From: Ananas comosus
Taxonomy: Eukaryota; Streptophyta; Magnoliopsida; Poales; Bromeliaceae
Direction: 5' to 3'
Length of the DNA stretch: 64,000 nucleotides
Assembly (NCBI RefSeq): GCF_001540865.1
Contig: NC_033626.1
Location: forward strand, 14,079,422-14,143,421
Shown in pieces: positions 1-10,503 of the stretch. Positions within the stretch are counted from its first letter, which is position 1; every line of letters begins with the position of its first letter. Both the position numbers and the translations under genes were made by a program. The notes beneath the pieces were generated by a model. That model was not told the DNA's origin, ran no database searches, and saw nothing but the letters and a program-made list of their open reading frames with translations.

Positions 1-84
1 ATTTGATTTTTTTTTTTTTTTTTTCTCTCTTCTTTCCTGGGGGGTGGGGACGTTATTATAAGAGGTCGTGCTGGTGGAGGAGGC

Positions 85-3032
85 ATGGTGTCGGACGAGG
101 AGATCGCGAGCTGCGTGGAGTCGCTGCTCCGCCACCATTTCCGCGAGCACCACCGCCAGCAGCATCATTCTCCCAGCCCCGGCCCCGACGGCGCCGTCAC
201 GTTCTCCGTCTCCGTCGACGGCGTCGTGCGCCAGCTGGAGGCCAAGCTCGGCCTCGACCTCTCCCACAAGGCCGCCTTCATCCGCGACCAGATCGACCTC
301 CTCCTCCTCCGCCCCCCTCCTCCTCCTCCACCGCCCTCCCAAAAGGACCATTTTGCCCTCGCCCCCAACCCCCAATTCCAACCCTACCCTCACCACCCCT
401 ACCATTTCCCCCACCTCCACCCCGTTGCGGCTTCCGCCTCGTCGTCGCCCTATTCTCATCTCCCTCACCACCATGAGATCTCATTTCGCTACCCATCTCC
501 ATTCCCCGGAGCCACACCTGCGCCACAGCAGCAGCAGCAGCAGCAGGAGGCCGCGGCGGCGGCGGCGGTTGATCCGATCCCTGTTGCGCAGGCGCCTGCT
601 CAGAAAGAAAGGTGCCTCCTTTTTACTCCTTCCCCCCCAAAGAATTAGGGTTTGGAGTCGTCGCACCCCTCATCGGACGAGAAATTTCCTTTTCCCCCTT
701 TTTGTTTCACCGTGAATTCATCAAAAGGGCGTGCTTTAGTTCTTAATTAGTTGCTGTTGATGGAGGTGATCGAATACTAGGGCTTTGGATCTAGTGGAGC
801 TCCCTTTCTTAGTAGTAGCTGAAGTTTAGTTCCTGCCGTATCAATTGCATTGTCATTGTTATTCATATTGTGGTGACAATCACGAGCATAGTCTCCTTGG
901 TGTTGTAGTACTCCCTCCTCAGGTTTATTGATTTGCCTGCCTCTTGGATGGTAACTGGGATGGCTTGTTGCTTCTGGAAATAAGGAACACTCGATGATCA
1001 AAGGCATTGTTCTTTTGATAATTCTCTGCCTTGTGGTTAGTTGATGCTTTGTGAAAATTGAAGTGCTGTCAAATGCACCGGGACGGGAAGATATATTGCT
1101 TTATTATCAAATGAAATGCTAGGGTGGAATGAAGTTCTAACGACATCTATAATGGGGGAGTTGAAGGTTACTGGTTTATTGTTCATAGGATTTGACAGGC
1201 ATCGAGAAGAAACCTTAAATAGTAATCTTTTGATATAACCTCTCTTGTGCAAACTAATTTACGTCAATTTGAGTCTATTGTCTAAATTTGGCGAATGTTC
1301 TCATTCATTTATGATCAATCCTCTATACTTCTGTGATTTGTCTTTAGTCATGATTAGTCGTATACACTTATATGCAGTGCTCCTACGGGAGTTAAACGAA
1401 AAGGTGGAGCAGGTGGGTTAACCAAAGTATGTGGCGTTTCACCCGAATTGCAAGCTATTGTCGGACAGCCCACCATGGCGAGAACTGAGGTTTTCCTTCC
1501 TTTGACATTTTTCTTTTTGGATTGCATCAAGTTTTGGGACTACCTCGTAACATGTTTAAAATATCAAGAAGTCCTGATGAGATTAATTAATTTTTCAGAT
1601 TGTGAAGCAACTATGGGCATATATACGGAAAAACAATCTCCAGGATCCGAACAACAAGCGGAAGATCATCTGCAATGATGAACTACGCCTTGTTTTTGAG
1701 ACTGACTGCACCGACATGTTCAAGATGAATAAACTGTTAGCGAAGCATATAATACCTCTTGAGCCTACAAGTGAGTTGTACACTTTTTTCCTGGGGTAGA
1801 TTGCATCAGGGCTTCCCCGACCTTTTTAGGAAGTTTTAGTTTGGTCCCTAATCTTTACATGTGCTTTGATTCTCGCAGAAGAGCCAGTTCCACATTCTAA
1901 GAAGTTGAAATCTACAGCTGCAGAAATTGTTTCTTCTGTTGAGCCTAGATCTGATGGTTATACTGTGATTATATCTGATGCTTTGGCTAAGTTTTTTGGA
2001 ACTAGGGAAAGGCAGATGCTTCAGTCTGAAGCTTCTAGGCGTATCTGGGACTACATTAAAAGAAACCAACTCGAGGTCAGTGGGTTTTGTCAGTTTACTA
2101 TACTGTTATAACAAGCTCGTCTTGCTGTCCTATGTTGTTCTTTACCTTATATGTGCACGTCTGATTTGCTTGATGAAATTGCATATCTTGGAATTGGGCT
2201 TTTCAATAGACAGATTATGTTTGAACTTCAAGTAAAGTTCTTCTCTCAAATACTCCACTGAACTTCTTAATTCACATTCTCCTGTTTCTGCGAGCTTTCT
2301 GTTCATAAAACACAAATACTAGCTTCTCATTTTGGGAAAAATATATGGATGGTTCCTATATTATCCCGACATTGTGACGTTAAGTCGCTGAGCTATTCAC
2401 TCGAACATTTCACTTCCCGAACTTTCTCATATATTGTAAATCTATTCTTGGCTGCTAGACAGTTTCAGAGTACAAGACATGGATTTTTCCTGTGAAATGA
2501 TCTATCTAACCCTGTTTCAGTATACTCAAGCATGAAAATCATTTCACAGAACAGATATTGCTGTTTAATCCGGGGGGGAGAAAAAAGGGATTTTTGATAA
2601 GGTTACGTAAAGTTCAGATATTAAAATATGTAAGTGAAAAGTTTAGGTACCTGTCACAATATTGGGACGGTGCAGGGATTTATCCATATATTTTGCCCGT
2701 TCCTTTTTTTGATTTTCTTCGGCAAATGGTTCTTAGGCATCATGCTTTCATGTAGATGGAGATTATTGCCAACTATAATTGTTTTTTGTTCATATTCTTT
2801 CTCAATTATATTAATACTTGTGTATGGTTTACTTCTAAATTACATCTGGCTCAAGATGTTGTGCGTCCTCATCTTAACTTGTGTTTTTGTTTTCTGTTTC
2901 TATTTTCAGGATCCAACAAATGCAAAGGTTATATTGTGCGACTCTAGACTTCAACAACTTTTTGGATGTGAAATGCTTTCTGCTTTGGGGGTTTCAGCAA
3001 TGTTGTCCCAACATCTGTTCAAGCAATCATAA
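85..3032 (+). CDS. DEK_C plus double SWIB/MDM2 domain protein
   Basis: Five-exon model: 85-611, 1378-1489, 1599-1770, 1879-2075, 2910-3032, giving 376 residues in one continuous frame with GT-AG introns. The N-terminal ~75 residues (from MVSDEEIASCVESLLR) look like a DEK C-terminal-type DNA-binding domain. A proline-rich linker with a CAG-encoded poly-Gln and a poly-Ala run follows. Two SWIB domains come next: one over exons 2-3 (GVSPELQAIVGQPTMAR ... LWAYIRKNNLQDPNNKR) and one over exons 4-5 (ISDALAKFFG ... IWDYIKRNQLEDPTNAK). This DEK_C-SWIB-SWIB order is typical of plant homologues of yeast UAF30/Spp27. By family knowledge such proteins act in the nucleus on chromatin or RNA polymerase I transcription; the exact target is unknown here. 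The first ATG of the GC-rich exon 1 is used as the start. Intron 4 (~830 bp) is the longest. Confidence 0.9.
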
Positions 3033-4322
3033 CAGTGATGATATTAACTGGTTAGTATACTCTATCCCTAACATGGTCATGATCTTGCGCCCAGAATAGA
3101 TTGTGGTGTTAATATTTTTGCATAGGTATCGAACGTTAAGAGTTAACTCGACTGAATTTTCTTTTTCCTAATAATGAGCAATTGGGGTTAAGCTGTTAAA
3201 GGATGTGAAAAAAAAGAGAGTATGTCTATAGCAGCTTGATATTTGTGTCATGGTTCCAGGTACCATTTGTTATTTATAGGAATGTTTGATAAAAACTGTA
3301 TCCATTATTATATCATATAACTTGCACACAGAGTTTTCAACCATTTGGGCATATTTGCAATTCGATCCCTTACTTCAAGTTGTGTTACTTTTATTCTCTG
3401 CAGCGGATTCTCTTCCGTATTAAGCAAGGTGTGCGGACGAGCAATTTCAGTGGCATCTTGTTGGTCTAACAGTATAATACGATACTGATGAAACAAACCA
3501 TACTGATGAAACAAGTATAATTTCATTCACTGTAGTTCAATTTGTTGTATTTTACCTACTAGCTTTCTAGGAGTAAAACTGCATATATTGTGTTCCTGGA
3601 CAAGGAGGAGTTATCTCTGCATATTTATTGCTTTTTAGAGGGGAATAGCTAATATGCAACACAATCTTTGTGTAGGAAGAGTGAAACAGGAATAGTTGAT
3701 TGCGTAGTCCTTGATTGTTTCCCTATTGTATTGTGCTCCCTCTCCTTATATTTAGATATAAATGACTTGAGACTTCTTATGGTTGAATCTAATAACTACT
3801 GGATATTGGTATTTACCATTTTCCACACCACTCGAAGGCAACGACCAAAAGGGAGTACCTACCATAAGACGACGAGGGAAAAAGAGAGAAAAAGGGTGGG
3901 AGTAGAGAAGAGTACTGTGGAAGATGATTGAAAGAAGGACAAGGAATCAATTTAATAAATCGGATAGCACAGGTGAAGATGTTGATACTCTCGGTTCGAT
4001 CCTACGAGGCTTTGTGTTAAAGGAATGATGTCGCAGTTAACCACGTTTTGTGATATTATAGGACCAGAAAATGTACTTCCTAGTTCCTACGAAATGCTAC
4101 CACTCTCGAGGCTTCCCACTTAAATGCCATTCCTTGTCTAGTTCGATGCGTACGGACCATCCCACATCCAAGAGATGTCTCTCTCCACCAACTAGGTAGT
4201 TAAATTAATTTTTTTTTTAAAAAAAAAATATAATAAAAATATTTTTTTATTAATTATGATGGGATGGATAAAATTTTATTAATTGGAGACGTTACGTCAA
4301 TAATATAACTGGTGTTTTTTTT

Positions 4323-4340
4323 NNNNNNNNNNNNNNNNNN
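4323..4340. other. Assembly gap (18 N)
   Basis: A run of 18 undetermined bases sits in AT-rich DNA just after a T run. Another isolated N lies at 6583 after an A run. Both fit sequencing trouble at homopolymers. Confidence 0.95.
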
Positions 4341-4988
4341 GTCCTAAATATATGTTTTTTGCTTACGAAAATAAAGATTTTTTTATCATATATGTATATA
4401 TTTTTTTATGTTACTTAAAGCGTGCTTAAAAAATTCTGCTTGTAATTCTGAACAGAGTTTTGAAAATATTAAGTTCGAAATCTCCTCCGTGTCTTGCGGA
4501 TGGTTTGAAAATCAGCTTTCAAGCACGGATACTTTCGCGTTAAGTTTTGTCATTTAAATTGTTTGGACATTTTCTTTAAAATAAAAAAAATAATAATAAT
4601 AATAACTTCTTCGAGCGACACAGGTCAAGTATTTTGGGCAAATAGACCCAAAGTTTCATAAATACATGGACTAACAAAGTAAAAAGCCACAAGAACAAAA
4701 GAGTTAAAAAAAAAAAAAAGAAAAAGAAGAAGGAGACGGGAAAAAAAAAAAGTAACCCCTTTGAGCTGTTGATTTTTTGCAAATAAAGAACAAACCATTA
4801 GCTCAGCTTCGTACAAATCTAGAATAGATGTTGTCGAAGTTCAGCAACTTTGTGGATGAAACAGAAGATCAGATGCCTTTAATAAAGTCTAGCGTGCTAT
4901 TTCCGGAAGATACAAATATATTAACAGATAAGGGAATACATTAAATCGAGGTATTAGCGAGTGTTGTATTCAACTAGATTCAACCAAA

Positions 4989-5040
4989 CCGATATAATAA
5001 AGTACATGGGAGATCCGATATAATAAAGTACATGGGAGAT
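4989..5040. repeat. 26-bp perfect tandem duplication
   Basis: The unit beginning CCGATATAATAAAGTACATG occurs twice head to tail (4989-5014 and 5015-5040). It lies about 170 bp past the stop codon of the minus-strand gene, so it may be in its 3' flank. Confidence 0.9.
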
Positions 5041-5205
5041 CGAGATCATCCCCCCCTTCAGAAGCATAAAGACAAACACCTTATCCTCAAATCCACTTAC
5101 TTACTCTAGTTTCATACTACACTTTAACTTACCCTGCTCTTTCATCGTCAAAACATCCCCCTCCACCCCACTATCCAAAATTCCAAAATTAATTGTAGAT
5201 CTCCC

Positions 5206-5541
5206 CTACACGTAGATGACGTATCGCAAGCTCTCGCGCACCATGAGGTGGCTCAACTCGTCCGCGCGCGGGCGCCCGCCGCCCACCGCCCACGCCGCGG
5301 CCTCCGCCGCCGCCGCGCCGCCCGCGCCCCTCCCCCCGAGGATCGCTCCGGCGGCCGCCGCCGCCTCGATCGGCGCGCGCGCCAGCGCCAGCAGCGCCGC
5401 GACTGCGCCGCCCCACACCCCGCCCCCGGCCCCGGCGCCGCCGTCCCCGCCGCCCTCGCCGAGCCCTAGCGCGCTCTCGTCCGCCACCCGCGCGCTCCGC
5501 CGCCCCCCCCGCCGCGCCACGGAGAAGATGAGCCACCACAT
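5206..5541 (-). CDS. Small GC-rich protein, unrecognised
   Basis: A single-exon frame of 111 residues starts at MWWLIFSVARRGGRRSARVA and ends MVRESLRYVIYV. It has an aromatic and basic N-terminus, then a long Gly/Ala-rich low-complexity middle (about residues 30-90) and a charged C-terminus. I do not recognise the family. Support for a real gene comes from context: a TATA box (TATATAAG on the minus strand at 5653-5660) lies 112 bp before the ATG, the expected start site falls in a GA microsatellite of the kind common in plant 5' leaders, and the frame is very GC-rich while both flanks are AT-rich. The frame stays open for some codons upstream of the ATG but contains no earlier Met. The overlapping plus-strand frame (5216-5728) runs through the microsatellite and looks like a shadow. 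Confidence 0.5.
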   Translation of the reverse strand: MWWLIFSVARRGGRRSARVADESALGLGEGGGDGGAGAGGGVWGGAVAALLALARAPIEAAAAAGAILGGRGAGGAAAAEAAAWAVGGGRPRADELSHLMVRESLRYVIYV

Positions 5542-5607
5542 GGCCTCGTCGCCGAACAGGATCCGCGCTCCTCCCTCCCCGCGAGCGCGTATGATGATGC
5601 GTGTTCG

Positions 5608-5634
5608 TCTCTCTCTCTCTCTCTCTCTCTCTCT
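5608..5634. repeat. CT/GA microsatellite
   Basis: About 13 CT units (GA on the minus strand) lie in the likely 5' leader of the small minus-strand gene. Confidence 0.9.
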
Positions 5635-5652
5635 TATAATAGAGGGGAGTTA

Positions 5653-5660
5653 CTTATATA
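5653..5660 (-). promoter_or_regulatory. TATA box of the small minus-strand gene
   Basis: Read on the minus strand the sequence is TATATAAG. A start site about 30 bp downstream would fall in the GA repeat, leaving a leader of roughly 80-90 nt before the ATG at 5541. Confidence 0.5.
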
Positions 5661-8620
5661 ATAATAATAAGATGATAAAGAGTAGAGTAATTTGGGAATT
5701 TGGGGAGGGGGTTAACTATAACAAGTAAGGTGGGGACAATTTGGCACTCGCCTAATTTTCTTTTAAAAAAAGAGATAGCCAACTTAGTCGTGTGAGTGTT
5801 TGGCGAATTTTGTGCGTTTAGTAGGAACAGGAAATTATCACAAACTGTTTACGTGGCATTAATCAATCCAAAGAGTAGTGTGTACGTATGCACAGTACTG
5901 CTATGAATGCTTTCGCAAGCGCATATATACAATATCCAAGATGCAGATTTAGTTCATGCATTCGATTCAAAACCTACGTCGCATTTATTTATTCATCAGC
6001 ACATTAATAATAATATATACTAGATGTAGCATCTAGTAGATTCGATCAGGACTAGTTCAATCGAGTTTTAAAACATTAGTTTTATCGCATCCTGCGCATT
6101 AAGTAGATTTCTTTAGTGGAGAGTCAAAGGCAATATCCATCACTAACCAGGCAGATATGATTAATAAAGAATATCTGATGAATAATTAGATGCACTTCCA
6201 AAGTTATCTCCATCCAATTAAACAATAGCTAAGTGGGGAGGCCTCACTACAAAAGAAGAAAAAGATGTTTTTTTTTGGGGGGGCCCTATGCTTCTTAATT
6301 TTCCTTTTCTGGACCTAACACGTTTTACTTGTAGCTTGAGGCTTTACCACCTTCGAACCGGCCTACTACATCTAGTATTTGATCCTTTTTATTTTTTTTT
6401 GTCCACAATCGTTGGTTCTCCAATGAGAAGCTGTATAAATGACTCTACTATTGAGATTCTTAAGATAAGAATTATTATTATTATTATTATTATTATTATC
6501 ATTCATTATTCTAGATAAAGAATAGAGCATATTGATACTCTATACTCTGTGATGTAAAAACATTACAAAAAAAAAAAAAAAANCCCGATGCATGTTTTAC
6601 TATACAAATAATGCCGAAAAATTATCAAAATTAATTTCTAAATAAATGCTTTTCAAAATATAAATTATGTCTAATAAAATCGACCGTCAACTACAATTTC
6701 TAATCGCCGAAAATAATTTCTAATCGTGCTTTCAAAAGTATTCCACCTGGACTCATATCTTGTAAAGATGATTATATAATATATCTCTCGCATTATCTCT
6801 CCATTAATTGATCCTCTTCAGTATTTGTTATGGACCTATGTTTATTATAGCTCACCGTACGAGTAATCTTTTTAGATGAGGGATCTAAGAACATGTGGGT
6901 CCACCAGCTACATTCCAGCAACTCAGTGTACTTGTGAGATGCCCAAATGGTCCATTAATTGATTTTCTATTTCATTTGTTCTATTTATTAAAATGCTCAA
7001 TCCCTAGCTTTAATTGTCCTTGGAGGAATCTTATTTACCTCCATTAGTGAATCAGTGCACGATAACAACTAATGGCTGTGATTAGCAGTAACTAAAGCCA
7101 AAAAACCACTTTTCAATGGCCAATGAGATGAAGACAAGCTTAAAATGTAATCTAATGCCTCACCTTATCCTGCATCTTACAAAGCCAATCCTATATTCTC
7201 TTTTCCCCAGCAACTAATCCAGCAAGTGTTAGGGTTTGACATACTATTTCTAGGTCCACTATTACCGCATTCGCATCTTCGACATATTTTCTTTCGCTTC
7301 ATTATAACATATTTCGCGAAACAAAGCATTCAGAAGAACGGGGCATAACCAAAATTAGTAACAACTTGGTTGCGGTGGCTTCCGAATGAGCCTTATCGCT
7401 TTCAAAGTCGGAGTCTCTACAGTTGTATTACGTTTTTTTTTGGTGAATCTTTTCCTTTTTTACTTTTTCAAAGGGATAGTAGTAATCCACTTCAATGTAA
7501 TCAGAATCAACAAGGGAATGGACATGCATAGAGCAAGAAAAAAGATGATACATAATGATGCGCTTCTTTTTCGCGCAAAAGTTGTTCTTAATATGCGACA
7601 ACTGTCTTACCACGTGTCCCCTTCTTATTTAGTTATTCCTTCTTAGCACTAATTGAAAGAAAAGATCCGAGCAATTAACCCCAGGAAGAGTGAGTGTGAG
7701 GTACTGTATAAATTGAAGGATGTATCTCACTCATCAATCAATAGCCCTCTAATGATTTCTTATGGAAAGGATGCTGAAAGATAAAATTTTTTATAAGAGC
7801 CATTCTTCTGAGCCAATCATATTTCAATGAATAACTCATGACTTTTTTTTTTTTTTGAAAGATGGCACTATTTGTCTCTATTTATTATCTCCTATCTATT
7901 ATCAATTATCAGTTGAAGTAAACTGATTTTATTCATTCGAAATAAGATTACCTGGAAATAAGATCCCCTCAATAGCTGCTGAAATATGTCTAAAGCACAA
8001 ATGGAACGTAGACAGTAGCGTTCGGAATGCACCGGAGCAGTCGATCTGACCCTTGAATTAAAATCAAAGCGAGCCAATACTAACTATGCAATCAAGTCAT
8101 AGAGATCCAGTATCTGTTAAGCTGATTTTTTTTTTTTTTTTATGTCGATTTTGCTAGAACTAGCTTAGTTTGCTTGAACTATTGTGAGATCTTGTGGGCT
8201 TGATTGAAGAGCTAATCAAAATGATGACTTCAGAAGAAAGTAAGCACAAAATAAAGAAGAACAAGATTCTGCAGAGTTTTCTATGAGTACGGGGACCAAT
8301 GGTGATGTAGAAAAGAAGTATTTACAAGTTGCTAAATATAGATAATACAAGTTGCCAAATATTACTAATTACGCCATTTTAAATACCTGTTGTGTTCTCT
8401 TCATGCTTGTCTCTTTCTACACTTTCATTGCTCATAAAGAGAAGAGATAGGATGCACCTACCCAAAACAGCTGCAGACCCTTTGGTTTTCTGAACCACTG
8501 AAATAAGTCCTCAGAAGGCACTAACAGTCAAATATAACAAGTAATGCATTTAGAATTTAATAATCCGAAAGCTAAGTAATTAACCTCATGTGGGAATTTT
8601 CACTACTTTACTGTTTTTTT

Positions 8621-8765
8621 GAGAGAGATAGGTAGCACGCAACCGACTTTTTTTATTTCATTTAGAAATAAACTTAGCTGGAAATGTGAATTAACTAGAA
8701 TTCGAACTTGTGACATCGGGTATCAACTATCAAGCTCTTTACCACTTGCCCTAAGAACGGCCGGT
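8621..8765 (-). mobile_element. tRNA-derived SINE copy
   Basis: This copy lies in reverse orientation: poly(T) side at the left, tRNA-like head at the right. The minus strand reads CTTAGGGCAAGTGGTAAAG (A-box-like) and later AAGTTCGAATTC (B-box-like), followed by the family body that contains AACTTAGCT / AGCTAAGTT and the TAGCACGC motif. The flanks carry an imperfect target-site duplication of the form TACTTTAYTGTTTTTT (from about 8604 on the left and about 8766 on the right). It is the same family as the copies at 30209, 36287, 60659 and 63199. Confidence 0.75.
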
Positions 8766-9500
8766 TACTTTATTGTTTTTTATAGGCTACCAGAGAACAT
8801 AGTCATGGAGTATGCCATATATATAAGTGTTGGCTTTACAGAGCTAGCAATTATCTTGAGATCATCATGTTAGAGAAACTAACTATTCCCTAGACTAGGT
8901 CTATACACAACTGAAGCAAAAATACTGTACTTTTGGTTGTTGAGAAATCTAGGTGAGAAAAGAATTATTTAGGCGTATTTGCTGAAATTTTACTGGTGCA
9001 CGCGGACGAAAGAACGGCGCACAGATGAATAGATGCATGGGGGTTGGACAATACATAGTTTTCATCAAATAATTCAATCCAAACAAGACTAAATTGAAAA
9101 AAAAGACTAGATTTAACATATATTTTTTTCAATGAGACTAGATATAGCATTAGTTCTCCCTCTCCAACTCTGGTTCATTTCACGGGCCACTGCTGTGATC
9201 CGGGGGGGGAGGAATTTCTACACTATCACACTTGCACCACGTCATCAAATAACAAGTCAATAACATTCTTACTTTTCAAACAAAAGTATAATAAAAATAT
9301 TTTTTTTACAATCATGATGAGACATGTACTCCTAAAAGGAGACATTTGATTGATTTGTTACGTCGCGTCATCAATATACCCGTTGCATTTTAGACACGCT
9401 CCGAAACAGCAAACAGCATCGGATTGAAGTTGATTGGCTCTACCTATCAAAAATGACGTGGGTCCCACTACGGTGGTCCAATGGTGTTGAAGAAAGAAAT

Positions 9501-9791
9501 ACAGTAGGGCAGAAATGTACTTCTCGCGTAATTGGGATTTGAGCAGTGGATCCGGGAATTTGGTGATTGGAGGACGAGGTTATTATGCGGTGTTCCGCAG
9601 AATTTTCCTTGTAGGGGTGCCACCATTGAAACCGCTCGTATCATTNACAGTAGGGCAGAAATGTACTTCTCGCGTAATTGGGATTTGAGCAGTGGATCCG
9701 GGAATTTGGTGATTGGAGGACGAGGTTATTATGCGGTGTTCCGCAGAATTTTCCTTGTAGGGGTGCCACCATTGAAACCGCTCGTATCATT
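9501..9791. repeat. 145-bp exact duplication around one N
   Basis: Bases 9501-9645 and 9647-9791 appear identical and are separated by a single N at 9646. Both copies begin ACAGTAGGGCAG and end CTCGTATCATT. A perfect repeat split by one undetermined base is what results when two overlapping contig ends are joined without merging. It lies upstream of the FRS gene, so it distorts that promoter's apparent spacing. Confidence 0.9.
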
Positions 9792-9979
9792 GGGCCAACC
9801 GTAGAGTGCTATTACATTGGGCCAAAAGTAGGCCCATACTTGAACAGTTTAGGCCCCAGGGCCACTCCGCTATTTCCATTTCCTCCTCTTAGTTTCCAAA
9901 ACACAAAAAAAAGAAAAAAAAAAAAAAAGTTCGGGTCGTCCCCATTGGCCCCTGCCGCGGCTCCCAGTTGGAGAAAGAG

Positions 9980-10480
9980 GTGAGCGCGAACGCCTCTCAA
10001 CTGTTTGATGAAATGCCTATAAAAGAATTTGTCGTTAATCGATTAATCCACGGCGTCCTAGCTCATATGTTTGAATGCTTCATGTGATATTACTGCTAAT
10101 TTAATTGTTTTTTTTCTCAGCTTTATTCTGATTATTCATTTAGCTCACAATTTATTTGTTTTAGCGGAAGTAGAAGAAAAAAGACAAAAAAAAGAGGGTT
10201 GAATTCTAGGTTATAGTATGCTCGGAAGTAAATAGTCCAACTCCGAAGTTAATCCAGTACAATAGCAAACGTAGGATTGGTTGCAATCCCTTCTGTCTAT
10301 TTGTATGTTACTCTTCCTTCGAGCAAGTTGTGGTGATTATGTTTAATTTGCCCTAATTTGTTGAATTAAACACTACGATTATGTTTGCTGTGCCCTTTAC
10401 GCGTATTGGATGTAGGTCGGTTTGGATTTGTGATTATAGTCTCGCAATAAAACCAAGTAGGTATTTTGTTTCTTTTGTAG
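9980..10480 (+). other. Probable intron in the FRS 5' leader
   Basis: A good donor (AAAGAG|GTGAGC) at 9980 and an acceptor with a T-rich tract (TTCTTTTGTAG) ending at 10480 define an intron just upstream of the FRS start. The open frame that begins at 10381 crosses this acceptor, so its first ~41 residues are probably intron rather than protein. Confidence 0.6.
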
Positions 10481-10503
10481 GAGCTTCTTGTGATGATTTC
10501 TCA

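Larger units (their letters stand above)
3033..5205. other. Intergenic region, no gene seen
   Basis: This stretch holds the 3' flank of the SWIB gene and then AT-rich DNA with homopolymer runs, a sequence gap and a 26-bp tandem duplication. The open frames are short and low-complexity. The part around 4215-4310 resembles 9270-9380 (shared ATAATAAAAATATTTTTT, then GGAGAC and a TTACGTC core), suggesting two old copies of one small repeat. Confidence 0.6.
5661..9979. other. AT-rich intergenic region
   Basis: No convincing coding sequence is present. The stretch contains an ATT microsatellite (about 6474-6499), a single N at 6583, many homopolymer runs, one SINE copy near 8.6-8.8 kb, and the 145-bp duplication at 9.5-9.8 kb. 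Near the right end, between 9790 and 9870, there are several GGGCC/GGCCC motifs of the site II type. They fit a promoter for the FRS gene. Confidence 0.6.

Noticed and set aside
5216..5728. 170-residue plus-strand frame opposite the small minus-strand gene
   Set aside because: Pro/Ala low-complexity translation that runs through a CT microsatellite and into AT-rich DNA; the minus strand has a TATA box and leader at the right spacing.
10381..10503. N-terminal extension of the FRS frame (MFAVPFTRIGCRS...)
   Set aside because: It crosses a good acceptor at 10480 and matches nothing in FRS proteins; treated as intron and leader.
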